64,000 nt of DNA, taken from contig JAWHQI010000068.1 in the NCBI GenBank assembly GCA_033032865.1, forward strand, positions 8,432,001-8,496,000, read 5' to 3'. Origin of the DNA: Dactylorhiza incarnata (Eukaryota; Streptophyta; Magnoliopsida; Asparagales; Orchidaceae). The notes under the pieces were generated by a model that saw only the letters and a list, made by a program, of their open reading frames with translations, made no database searches and was not told the DNA's origin. The position numbers and the translations under genes are program-made. Below are positions 35,814 to 46,547 of the stretch, piece after piece (position 1 is the first letter of the stretch; every line of letters starts with the position of its first letter).

Positions 35814-36878
35814 GTCGGCGCCCTTAGAGGGGGGGGGGGGGTGAATAAGGGTTTTAAAAAACTGTAGATTATATTTATTAAACTTTGAATGATTGCAAGA
35901 TTAAAGACATGAAATAAGTTAAGTAAAACAAAAAGAGAGACAAGCTTTATTAATGATAAATAAGTTTTACAAAACTTGATCTCGATGATGCTTGAGATCG
36001 GAGGCGAATAATAAAAAAGCTCTTTTTGTTTTCTATCCCGACTCGCTTCCCCACGAACCGGTGGCCCTAGCCTTATCCACCCCGGATTCGGCCTCAAGCC
36101 GCTCTAGCCAATCCTTCCCCGGATGTGGCCTCGAGCACCCCCTAGAACTAGCCTAGATCTAGTCGCCAACACGAAGCGAATTTCAGCCCTAAGTCTACCC
36201 CAGACCTAGTCGCCAACACAAGGCGATTTCACTACCGTTTACAATGAAGAAAGAGAAATAAAATAACAAAACCTCCCTTAAGATGAACTTCTGAAGTCGG
36301 GGACGAAGATCCGCTGTAGAATCAGCGTTTGTCGAAGCGGACTTCGTTTGGATTCGGCGTGATGGAATTCTCCTTCAGAAATTGGCAGAGCTTCGCTGGG
36401 ACCTCAAATTTCGGCTAAGACAAGCCTCTGGAATTCTAGTACTCTCTCTCTGAGATGTAGGCAATGGGTGTTCGAAAACAAGAGGAGAGGGGGTCCTTTT
36501 ATAGCCCAAGCGCTACCGCCGGCGCTAGCCCAGATTAGGAAAGATTTTGCGTGGCAGGATCTCTCATCCGCGGCAACATTTTGCTCTATGCCTTTTGTGC
36601 GCCATGCTACCGCCAGCGCTAGTAGCTACCGCCGGGCGCTAGCTTTTTCTAAAAACACTGTCGGAATCGCGCTAATCATCGCTAGCGTCGGGCGCTATCG
36701 CTACCGCCGGCGCTAGTGAGCCTTTTCGATTTTTGAACTCAATTTTGGGGGCAGTCATCATGAGTACTCCTTGAGTCATATGGACTATGTTAACCTGCAC
36801 ACTTGAACACACAAGGTCAAATACACATAGGATTTGTTATTCTCAAACCTCGGAGATGCGGAAGACCATGTTCCAACA
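35814..36878 (-). repeat. 5' LTR of element E (1065 bp)
   Basis: TGTTGGATCG...TTCCAACA on the plus strand. CGG-rich palindromes at 36509-36715 sit immediately upstream (minus direction) of CTATAAAAGG near 36503-36496. A 13-base G run at about 35829-35841 is 6 bases long in the 3' LTR. Confidence 0.93.
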
Positions 36879-38465
36879 TTCCTTTGTGCTTTTAAGTTTG
36901 ATTTCTTTTTGTAATTTTCACTTTCATAGCTTAGTTGTAATGCTTATTTTGGAAATAAAATGTTGTTTTTCTCATTTGGATCATCATTTCAATTTTATGT
37001 AAGTGTGTGTGTGTGTGTTTGAGAATAGATTTTACTTTCTTTTAATTTAGGTTTTAATAATAAGTAGAGAGTGTGTGTGTGTATGAGATTAATCTTATTG
37101 CTTTCATAACTTAGATTTATCGCTTTCATAATTTAGATTTAAAGCTTTCATAAAATAGTTTATCGCTTTCTTTAACGCTTTATTTATCGCTTTCTTTTAA
37201 CGCTTTCTTTTAATTCAGTCTTTTTATTACAAGTAGAGTGCATGTGTGTATGAGATAGTACTTTCCTTTTTTGTAACTTAGCTTTATTTCAAGTCTTATT
37301 ACCACCCCCATCCCGGATGAGAGGCTAAGAACTTTTTAGTGCTTGATTAAGATGGTTGGGAGGGATACTATTTCTGCTTTTATATATGTCTTTTAATTTC
37401 TCTTTGTTAATTGCTTATCCTCTTAAATTATTAACATGTCTTTTCTATTTACTTATGCCGTCTCCATTCCGATGAGTGGCTAATTTTCTTTAGCGCACGA
37501 TTTCGAAGAGCATTGGGACAAATAAATGGTTTTCTAAAAATTAAAACATCTCTTTTCTAAAAATTAATTAACGAGCTTAAGGTTTACCCTAGAAAAACAT
37601 TGAGTGAGGCCATATAGTTGATGTATGGTTCTCATTTTTGTTTCCTTACACTAGTTAGCTTAGAGGCTCATGCGTATGGATTGATCGCTTACGGGTAAAG
37701 AGAAGTGCGCTCTACCCTCGAGAGAGGATGAGGTAAGTCTTCCGAATTAGGAATAAAAACCTAATAGAGGGGTTCACAACATAAAGCGAGTATTAAGAAG
37801 ATTTGATTAAAGAACTAGAGTTCGGTCAAATATTCTTAATCTCAGGTGGGCGTACTCTCGAGAGAGGTGCGTTCATACTTATGGAACCTCCACGACCAAA
37901 CCGTTTTAATGTTTTGAAAAGTCGTAACTTTTACTTTTAAAAAAGGCTATTTTTGACTTAAGGTAATTCGACATCGGGCGCTATCTTCATCATCGTTTAG
38001 AACTCTAGTTATACACATATTATCGTTCTTTATAAAACCAACTCAAAATATTACTCCGATAAAATATTAGTTCCTTCCTTATAAGTAGAACTAATCAACA
38101 GTATCCACGGAAATATACGACCTCGATATTTTCTAACCCAAAATATCCTGTACTACATGCGATAGGGTATACTTGCCTTTATTATATGATTAGTTTGCAT
38201 ATAACTTAAACAAAAGCTTTTCAAAACCAAAACTTGCAAAAATCTCCATTTCTATTTAAAAAAGCAATAGATTTCGGCGTCATAGCCGGGGCATACTCGT
38301 CAATACTTCTAAAGAAGGAAAGTCCATTACTTTTATCTTTCGATAGGATATAGTTAGTTTCTCGAAGCAAGAGTACTTGCGAAGCTCCTCAAAAACATCC
38401 GCCTAATTCTAATTTCATCACATAAAGGTTGTGCAAACCAATAGAAAACCCAAATTAACTCATCA

Positions 38466-38522
38466 CTCTAGGAACCTGAGGTGGTTAGATTTGAGTCAAG
38501 GTCAACAAGGGTAGGTGTAGCA
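38466..38522 (+). other. Right copy of CTCTA and short gypsy LTR remnant
   Basis: 38466-38470 is the right target duplication of G. The remaining 52 bases continue the gypsy LTR fragment that started at 20386 and are cut by element F. Confidence 0.6.
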
Positions 38523-39602
38523 TGTTGGATTTGTAAGCGCCCTTAGAGGGTGGTGGGTGTGAATAAAGGTTTTACAACTTTTAATATATTTTGATATACT
38601 TGAAATAATAAGAGATTACATTAGAGAGAAATCAAGTAAGACAATTGAAATCAAATAGAGACATGATTTTATTAAAATGAAATTATGGATTACAAAACTT
38701 GATTTCTTATAATGCTAGAAATTGATGGTGAAGAAATAAAATGTCTTTTCATTTTCTATCCCAACTTGTATCCCCACAAACCGGTGGCTTTAGCCTATCC
38801 CCCCTCAGATACGGCCTCAAGACACTCTAGCCAATGCTCCCCTGGATAAACCTTGAGCACCCTCTAGATCTACACCCTAGACCTAGTCGCCAACACGAGG
38901 CAAATTCCTCCCTAAGTCCTACCCAGACCTAGTCGCCAACACGAGGCCAATTGATTACAAAAGAAAATAACAACAATATTAAAAAATCCCTCTATGTGGT
39001 TCTCTGAAGAAGTAGATGAAGACACGCAGAGTATGATCATTTTCGATGCGGTCTTTCATCACGATGATGAAGCATATTGAAATCTTCTCCACGCATCTCC
39101 TTAAGCCTTCATGGATTTGTGGGAGTATCTCTCTAAACCTTCCTCTATATGATGTGGCACGAAGCTCTGGAATTTAGAAGTGGGAAGGGATGAAAAATAC
39201 GGAGCCAAGGATCCCTTTTTATAGCCTTGGAGCTAGCGCATGCACTAGAGCTACCGCTAGCGCTATCCCGGAATAGGAAACATCCTCCGCGTGCGTATCT
39301 TCATTCCGAGGAAACCTTTCTAAAATTCCACGCTACCTCCAGCGCTATCCGCTATCGCCTGGCACTATCGCCTTCTATACTTACCGCCTGAACTTGCCTA
39401 ATCAGAGCTAGCACCCGCGCTAGGTGCTACCGCCGGTGCTAGTGGACATGTTGGAATTCTAGCTTCAAATTTGGGGGTAACCTTCTTAAGCTATCCTTGA
39501 GTCATATGGACTTGTTTCCTGCACACTTAAACACACAAGATCAAATGCACAGAGGATTTGATATTCTCAAACCTAGGAGATGCGGAAGACCATGTTCCAA
39601 CA
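38523..39602 (-). repeat. 3' LTR of element F (1080 bp)
   Basis: TGTTGGATTT...TTCCAACA on the plus strand, similar along its length to 43317-44394 and more distantly to the LTRs of E. CTACCGC/GCTAGCGC motifs at about 39230-39440 sit beside minus-strand CTATAAAAAGG near 39225. Confidence 0.9.
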
Positions 39603-41638
39603 AACTCCCCCTTTGGATAATAACAAATCTATTAATGATAAATCAGAGCATAAATATATAAGCATGATGAAACCTACTTGTGTGAGTGTGGGAGTGATGA
39701 CTTAGGATAATTATTGTTTTTAGTATTTAGAATTGCTCCCCCTAAAAACATGATCCCCCTATGTGAATGCTCCCCTTATATGTAAGTTATCATCTTAATC
39801 ATTAATCATATTAGTTTTACAATTTGATAGCTATTATAATTTATCATGTTAGTTCTCCCTCTTTTGTTATTAAGAAAAGTGGGTAAGGATTCAAGAGACA
39901 TAAAAAGAGAAATTTTGATAAAAGGATAAGGCATGATCGAGCTTTTAGAGGAAACAAAATGATAAGGAGTTTTTAGTATAAGAATTTTCATAGAGATAAA
40001 TCAGAGTTTTTAGCATAAAAATGATATGCGTGTTAGAATAACCAATATAGATTTTACCAAGTAAGTCTACCACTTGTTGAATGAAAGGAATTTTAAAATT
40101 TAAGTGATGATAAACACAAAAGAAAATACTTTAAGTAAGCATGAAAGCGCATGGTAAAAAGTATATGGTGATGATGCGGAAGACTTATAGAAATACAAGA
40201 AACATCTTTTTTGTAATCATGATAATTCATAAGAAGTGATATGAGTTAAATTCCAAAAAGGAAGATGTTTTTGTAAATCATTATTCATTTAAATTCTTTA
40301 AATTTGACAATAAAGTAACCAAGCATGAAATAAAGATATCAAAAAGAAACTACTACAATGTTATTATAATTCACAAATTCAAAACATACCAAACATTGTA
40401 GAGAGCATGCTAGGTTATCTAGTGCATTGTATATATAAAGAGAGTATAGAATTAACATTATGATGCAATACTCATGAGAAGAAGTGTTATGGAAGATAAT
40501 GATGTGCATATAAGTGTATTTTGAAGAGAGCAAACAAATTATTTAATCAAAAATACAAGACATATGTAGAGCAAAGTGCATAATAAAATATAAATAATAT
40601 TACTTCCACACACTTCAATTTACAAAGAAATAATGTTCATGCATAAAAATAGGTATGCCTTAGATAAAAGATACCCTGACTATATGTCTACACCCTAGCC
40701 CCGTACTAAGTGATGGATGGGCATGAGGAGCTTCACACATGCCGTAGATTGGGGTGTTACTCCCATATGCATACACTAGAGAACTCTCAACCTAGCACTC
40801 TTTCCCCCCAGTGCCTCGCAAGGCCCCATTGGAACCCTCACCGGTTAAGGACAAGACATGACTTAGAGATAAGGTCTCTAATGCATCCAATCCTACGCCT
40901 CCGCTATTGTGAGACATACAATATTGGTATATGATCATGGGCATATAAAGCGATTAAGTTTAAGAATGATTTATACAGAAAAGAGTTTATTTGAATTTTT
41001 AGAATGATAATATAAAACCTCATAGTTATCATGAGTTTTAAGTTCCAAATTTTCTATTTCTATATCTTGACATATGATAACTAACATTGCATTAGCACGA
41101 TTATATTCATTCAGATACAATGTTAGTATGATAATACATTCTTTCTTTTATGATTTATGTTTAATCATGAATTATGAATATTTATATTTTTCTAAGAAAA
41201 TAATTATAGTTTTCTTTTTCGATTATTGCAAGAGTACGCATGAGTCTATAATTAATTTGATCTTTGCTAGACTTTAGTTGGACTTATCAATTTAAAGTGT
41301 ATCTTGGACTTCCCGAGGCCTACCCTATGAATGGTTCGCACTGGTACTAGGAGATGTAATGGAGTGACATCCCAAATCTCCCTTTCTCAAGATATTTAAG
41401 TATTATTGGTTGCTACCCATACTTAATATTTAAAATTTATAGACTCAAAATTTTTGAAAGAGAAAAAATGGAGTTCATGATTTTATTAATTTAGATAAAT
41501 ATCTCGTAACAAATTTAGAATTAGATTTATATGAGTAATATAAGATATTTATAGGCAATAAATTTAAGAAAGATAGATAGGTCACTAAAATAAAATATGA
41601 CTTTGAATTTTGATCAATTTGATTTATAAACTCATTAA
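39603..41638 (-). other. Non-coding tail of element F
   Basis: AT-rich. The first 900 bases align with the same region of element E. 40640-40930 and 41290-41420 are less AT-rich islands (with ACCTCACC- and CCCGAGG-like text) without open frames or motifs I recognise. No env-like frame is seen. Confidence 0.6.
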
Positions 41639-41808
41639 GCATTAAGAGGTAAGATCATATTTCCAATAATATATAAGATGACCATGGACTAATAGCTTAA
41701 AAAATAAGAAAAAGAAAAAGAAAAATAAAAAGACATTAAAGCATATCATGAAGTAGAAATTTGTATATTTCATTTTGAAAAGATTCTACTTCATGCATTT
41801 GATGATAC

Positions 41809-42421
41809 CTAACGAATAAGAGTTTTAGGTATCCAAAGGGGACCAAGTGTGGTGGCTCCTTTAGGTATCCAAGTATTACGTGTTGGCTTGTGGGGAGATA
41901 GTGATGAATGGGTCCTTTTATGTGAAGTCAATGTTTCATTTTTAACTTTGGGTCTCCATTCAAACCGTGGTATAATGTTATTCTTATGCATTAAATTTCC
42001 ATTGTAATTATCTTTATCTTGAGGATTATGATTGTAATGATTATTGAAAGTATCGCTCATAGAAAATTTGTGTAATTTTAATTTTAAGTTGGGAGAAACA
42101 TGATTTTGTAAATAATGATGATTTGGATTTGGATTTATATAAACATTGTGTTTTTTTACTCCCATTATTAGGCTTAGTCAAGATATTCATATTTATATTC
42201 AACTTGCTTGTAGATATTGCTTGATATTGTGAATTGGTGTGTTGAGAATTTTTATTCATAATTTTTATAAGCAAGTTGATTTTTGATTTTAATTCATCAT
42301 TTTTGATCATAAGATCATGTCTAGCTTTATTATAAGCAATTGCGCTAGTTTTAAGACTGGAAACAATAGAGTCAATATGAGTTTGATAATTATTTCTAAA
42401 TTCTTCAAATGTTTCATCCAT
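41809..42421 (-). pseudogene. Gag C-terminal region of element F, left arm
   Basis: Two overlapping frames (42421-42041 and 42165-41809) form a broken gag tail. The first is a Lys/Asn/Ile-rich helix (YNKARHDLMIKNDELKSKIN), probably a coiled coil. The second ends in RNTWIPKGATTLGPLWIPK, a Trp-Pro repeat seen near the end of Sirevirus gag. The frame shifts between them. Confidence 0.7.
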
Positions 42422-42884
42422 CTCATTAATTTCAATTTTATAACTTTTTCACATAACACAATCCGTTTTCAAAGTTGAATTTTCTAGGCAAATTTTCATT
42501 AAGTTCTTTTACAAAAAGAAGTTCCTTGTATTTTTCTTTTAAATCATTAAATTCTATACAAGGTGTAATGTTTTCAATTAAAGAGACATGAGTTAGATAA
42601 ATTAGAATTTGATTCTACATTAATTTTGGCGTTTAAATCATTATTTTCTCAGAGCAATTTGGAATTAACATTTTTAATTTCTTAATTTTGCACTTTGTAA
42701 TTTGTAGCAATTGTAAAGTAGAAATAGAATTGCAAACAATAAAGGAATTTGATTTCCTTACAGTGCTTTTGATGCGGTGAGATGTGAGCATAAAGATACT
42801 TTCTTATCTACATCTTTTTGGCATTCCTCTTTCAAAGAAAAAGTTTCTTATTCTCTCCCACTTGATGTGCACTCCATTGATTTA
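42422..42884 (-). pseudogene. Decayed middle of gag of element F, left arm
   Basis: AT-rich remnant between the two recognisable gag pieces. No open frame over 60 codons and no zinc knuckle found. Mirrored at 48062-48524. Confidence 0.45.
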
Positions 42885-43259
42885 TCATGAGAGGGGCTTT
42901 CTTGACCATTTATGCAGGTTTGTGTGTTCTCCACTTCTTGCATTTGTTCTGTACCTATGGATGGAGAATAACACATTTACTTTGTATGCACTAGAAAAAC
43001 AATATATCAATTTGAAAATTTCTTGAGATAAAGCACAAAAGATACTATTCAAAGCCTTTGCATTTAGGTGGCGTTCTTTTTTATTTGTTTCATCCGTTGG
43101 TCTTATTATTGCTATATTCCATGTTTCGATATCTAAAGTTTTATTAAATTTTTCCATTAAAAATTTCCACCCTTTATAATTTTCTCCCTTCGAATAAAGG
43201 TAGTGCAAGAGATTTTTCTTCTTCATAAAAATTTCCCCCACTAATAGAAGCGAGATCAT
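42885..43259 (-). pseudogene. gag: Gag N-terminal region of element F, left arm
   Basis: A 124-residue frame with YSKGENYKGWKFLMEKF and NAKALNSIFCALSQEIFKL, matching the first gag helices of Sirevirus-like elements (compare NALYCALNRTEF in element E). It lies just inside the primer site. The C-terminal 40 residues after the core are out of frame. Confidence 0.8.
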
Positions 43260-43316
43260 GACGCCATTATTCTTGGTTGTTAGAATGTTTGGAATAAACC
43301 CGGCTCTGATACCACA

Positions 43317-44394
43317 TATTGGATCTATAGGCGTCCTTAGAGGGGGGGGGGGGTGAATAAGGGTTTTAAAACTTTTAATATATTTTGATATACTTGAAAT
43401 AATAAGAGATTACAATAGAGAGAAATCAAGTAAAACAATTGAAATCAAATAGTGACATGATTTTATTAAAATGAAATTAAGGATTACAAAACTTGATTTC
43501 TTATAACGCTAGAAATCGAAGGCGAAGAATTAAAATGTCTTTTTGTTTTCTATCCCAACTCGTATCCCCACGAACTGGTGGCTTTAGACTAGTCTCCCCC
43601 GGATAAGGCCTCAAGCCGCTCTAGCCAATCCTCCCCGGATATGGCCATGAGCACCCCCAAGATCTACACCTTAGACCTAGTCGCCAAAACGAGGCAAATT
43701 CCTCCCTAAGTCCTACCCAGACCTAGTCGCCAACACGAGGCGAATTGATTACAAAAGAAAATAACAACAATATTAAAAATTCCCTCTATGTGGATCTCTG
43801 AAGATGTAGACAAAGACGCGCAGAGTATGATCAAAGTCGATGCAGTCTTTTGTCATGATGATGAAGCATGTTGAAATCTTCTCCACAGATCTCTTTAAGC
43901 CTTCATGGATTTATGGGAGAATCTCTCTAAACCTTCCCTATATGATGTGGCACCAAGCTCTGTAATTTAGGAGTAGGAAGGGATGAATAATATGGAGCCA
44001 AGGGGTCCTTTTTATAGCCATGGAGCTAGCGCCTGCGCTAGAGCTACCGCCGGCGCTATCCCGGATTAGGAAACATCCTCCGTGTGCGTATCTTCATTTC
44101 GATGAAACCTTTCTAAAATTCCGTGCTATCGCCAGCGCTATCCGCTATCTCCTGGCACTATCGCCTTAAATACTTGCCGCCTGAACTTGCCTAATTAGAG
44201 CTAGCGCCCGCGCTAGGTGCTACCGCCGACGCTATGTGGACATGTTGGAATTCTGGCTTCAAATTTGGGGGCAACCTTGTTATGCTATCCCTGAGTCATA
44301 TGGACTTGTTTCCTGCGCACTAAAACACAAGATCAAATACACATAGGATTTGTTTTTCTCAAACCTAGGAGATGCGGGAGACCATCTTCCAACA
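43317..44394 (-). repeat. 5' LTR of element F, left arm (1078 bp)
   Basis: The plus strand starts TATTGGATC, where the intact family end is TGTTGG; the mirrored copy still has CCAACA. The primer-site complement GCTCTGATACCA lies just left of it. CGG palindromes at about 44030-44230 lie next to minus-strand CTATAAAAAGG near 44020. Confidence 0.92.
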
Positions 44395-44439
44395 TAGTGC
44401 TCCCACTCCATAAAGGTAAGAAGTAAAGGAAAAAACTTG

Positions 44440-44930
44440 TAGAAGAGAGCTAGCGCCGGGCGGTAGTGATAACGCCGACGGTAGCCTTCAAAATGATATT
44501 GGTACCTTGTCATCGAGAAGGGTATCTTGTCATCGAAAAATGGGTTGGTTCCTCGATGATATCGTCTATACGCTACTGCCGGCGGTAGTGATATCGCCGA
44601 CGGTAGCTTTCAAAATGATGTGTGGCCTCACAAAATGATATGGGTACCTTATTGTCGAGAAGGGTATCTTGTCATCGAGAATGGTATCTTGTCATCGAAA
44701 AAGGGGTTGGTTCCTTGATGATATCGTCGATGCGCTAGCGCTGACGGTAGTGATACTGCCGGCGGTAGCTTTCAAAATGATTAGTGGCCTCACATAATGA
44801 TATGGGTACCTTGTCGTCGAGAAGGGTATCTTGTCATTGAAAAGGGGTTGTTTCTCGAAGATATCGTTGATACGCAAGCACTGGAGGTAGTGATAAGCCC
44901 GACGGTAGCCTTCAGAAAAGATGTTTATGG
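44440..44930 (+). repeat. Tandem repeat, about 3.3 units, left arm
   Basis: Units of roughly 120-165 bases, each with a GGCGGTAGTGATA core, a CGACGGTAGC partner, then GGTACCTTGTCGTCGAGAAGG and a GATGATATCGTCGAT-like end. The unit cores resemble the CGG palindromes of the Sirevirus-like LTRs, yet they lie outside the LTR. Mirrored at 46012-46502. Confidence 0.85.
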
Positions 44931-45207
44931 CGGTGATACCTTATCCTTGATTATTTCAAGGCTGGGATGTGGCTTAGGTCAATAAGATGCTGACACATGG
45001 ATGAATTGTCAAATCCAAAGCTTGGGAAGTGTTTTCCCATTAATTCTAGTCAAATCAGCCTCTATTTTCTCTCTACTCCCTTAGTTCTGAACAACATCCC
45101 TCATCCAAGGGCTGATCAGTTTTCTTCCTCTTCCCCACACTCAAGCATTGGGACCACCTGCTTTCCTAAAGGAGATCAAGTTTGGAAGGAGGACTTGGAT
45201 CTTGGCT
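44931..45207 (+). other. Unique flank between tandem repeat and hairpin, left arm
   Basis: No motif, repeat or coding domain recognised. The 187-residue open frame that starts at 44997 runs into the hairpin and exists in mirror image on the other strand, so it is taken as chance. Confidence 0.5.
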
Positions 45208-45734
45208 GTAACGGCCCAGCCCCGACCACCACACTGAGGGCTGGCAACCCGGCTCACAAGGCCGGTCCATCTCCACCCAGTGGGCCGGCTAACCGACCGT
45301 TAGACGCTTGGCCCCATTGTCCAGGACGCCCGGGCTGCAGCCCGCTTAGCAACACCCCAACCAATCCCTGTAGCCTGTTTCTCAGCTACAGTAGGGTGTT
45401 GATGGCGGGTCTCGATCCCCCGCCACCCTTGATAAGAACCTCTTCAAACAGGTCTCATCACCAACTGAGCTGCTCAGTTGGTGATGAGACCTGTTTGAAG
45501 AGGTTCTTATCAAGGGTGGCGGGGGATCGAGACCCGCCATCAACACCCTACTGTAGCTGAGAAACAGGCTACAGGGATTGGTTGGGGTGTTGCTAAGCGG
45601 GCTGCAGCCCGGGCGTCCTGGACAATGGGGCCAGGCGTCTAACGGTCGGTTAGCCGGCCCACTGGGTGGAGATGGACCGGCCTTGTGAGCCGGGTTGCCA
45701 GCCCTCAGTGTGGTGGTCGGGGCTGGGCCGTTAC
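45208..45734. repeat. Hairpin H1 (527 bp), centre of the giant palindrome
   Basis: Reads GTAACGGCCCAGCC inward from both ends. The axis is the single T at 45471 between GAGC and GCTC. Nearly identical to H2 (49316-49845) but lacking three central bases. Each arm holds an RNA polymerase III B-box-like GGATCGAGACC and a shortened A box near the axis. Only one arm mismatch was noticed (at about 45308). Confidence 0.93.
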
Positions 45735-46011
45735 AGCCAAGATCCAATTCCTCCTTCCAAACTTGATCTCCTTTAGGAAAGCAGGTGGTCCCAATGCTTG
45801 AGTGTGGGGAAGAGGAAGAAAACTGATCAGCCCTTGGATGAGGGATGTTGTTCAGAACTAAGGGAGTAGAGAGAAAATAGAGGCTGATTTGACTAGAATT
45901 AATGGGAAAACACTTCCCAAGCTTTGGATTTGACAATTCATCCATGTGTCAGCATCTTATTGACCTAAGCCACATCCCAGCCTTGAAATAATCAAGGATA
46001 AGGTATCACCG

Positions 46012-46502
46012 CCATAAACATCTTTTCTGAAGGCTACCGTCGGGCTTATCACTACCTCCAGTGCTTGCGTATCAACGATATCTTCGAGAAACAACCCCTT
46101 TTCAATGACAAGATACCCTTCTCGACGACAAGGTACCCATATCATTATGTGAGGCCACTAATCATTTTGAAAGCTACCGCCGGCAGTATCACTACCGTCA
46201 GCGCTAGCGCATCGACGATATCATCAAGGAACCAACCCCTTTTTCGATGACAAGATACCATTCTCGATGATAAGATACCCTTCTCGACAATAAGGTACCC
46301 ATATCATTTTGTGAGGCCACACATCATTTTGAAAGCTACCGTCGGCGATATCACTACCGCCGGCAGTAGCGTATAGACGATATCATCGAGGAACCAACCC
46401 ATTTTTCGATGACAAGATACCCTTCTCGATGACAAGGTACCAATATCATTTTGAAGGCTACCGTCGGCGTTATCACTACCGCCCGGCGCTAGCTCTCTTC
46501 TA
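46012..46502 (-). repeat. Tandem repeat, right arm copy
   Basis: Mirror image of 44440-44930 with the same unit number. Confidence 0.85.
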
Positions 46503-46547
46503 CAAGTTTTTTCCTTTACTTCTTACCTTTATGGAGTGGGAGCACTA

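Larger units (their letters stand above)
28751..36878 (-). mobile_element. Element E: Sirevirus-like Ty1-copia element with integrase deleted
   Basis: LTRs 28751-29818 and 35814-36878 in minus orientation, with a 5-bp target duplication. It has an initiator-Met primer site, a long gag with coiled-coil tail and zinc knuckle, a protease start fused to the RT N-terminus, RNase H, and a 2.1 kb non-coding region with repeated G-rich polypurine stretches. The long gag, the multiple polypurine tracts and the CGG-rich palindromes in the LTR suggest the Sirevirus lineage. LTRs differ at about three dozen sites by eye. Confidence 0.92.
20459..38465 (+). mobile_element. Element G: Athila-like gag/protease-only retrotransposon with two nested insertions
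   Basis: LTRs at 20459-24204 and 28056-38465, net lengths about 2.3 kb once the nested DNA is removed. A degenerate tRNA-Asp primer site lies at 24211-24228, with gag and retropepsin remnants at 24355-26531 and then a non-coding tail. No RT, RNase H or integrase motif is seen. Target duplication CTCTA. The 5' LTR carries an A-family solo LTR (TSD TTTTA) and the 3' LTR carries Sirevirus-like element E (TSD TTCCT). Same architecture as element A but a different family. Confidence 0.9.
28056..38465 (+). repeat. 3' LTR of element G, interrupted by element E
   Basis: Starts TGGTGAGTAATAAAA (one change from the 5' copy) and ends ACTCATCA. Interrupted at 28751-36883. The GTCACGCCCGTGAC and CGTCGATCGGC cluster lies at 28223-28640. 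From 36884 to 38465 it is non-coding and aligns with 22630-24204. Confidence 0.9.
38523..44394 (-). mobile_element. Element F: gag-only Sirevirus-like derivative
   Basis: LTRs 38523-39602 and 43317-44394 in minus orientation, an initiator-Met primer site beside 43317, broken gag pieces (43259-41809) and a long non-coding tail with a CTCCCCCT polypurine stretch beside 39602. No protease, integrase, RT or RNase H motif is seen. The flanks (TAGCA left, TAGTG right) do not give a clean target duplication. The 5' half from 41639 rightward is mirrored in the giant palindrome. Confidence 0.85.

Noticed and set aside
38518..44399. TAGCA/TAGTG as target duplication of element F
   Set aside because: Only three of five bases match; the right flank belongs to the palindrome and may be rearranged.
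44997..45945. 187-residue open frames in both directions over the palindrome centre, and related 133-136 residue frames over H2
   Set aside because: They are the same DNA read on each strand of an inverted repeat. GC-rich hairpin sequence keeps frames open by composition. No domain is seen.
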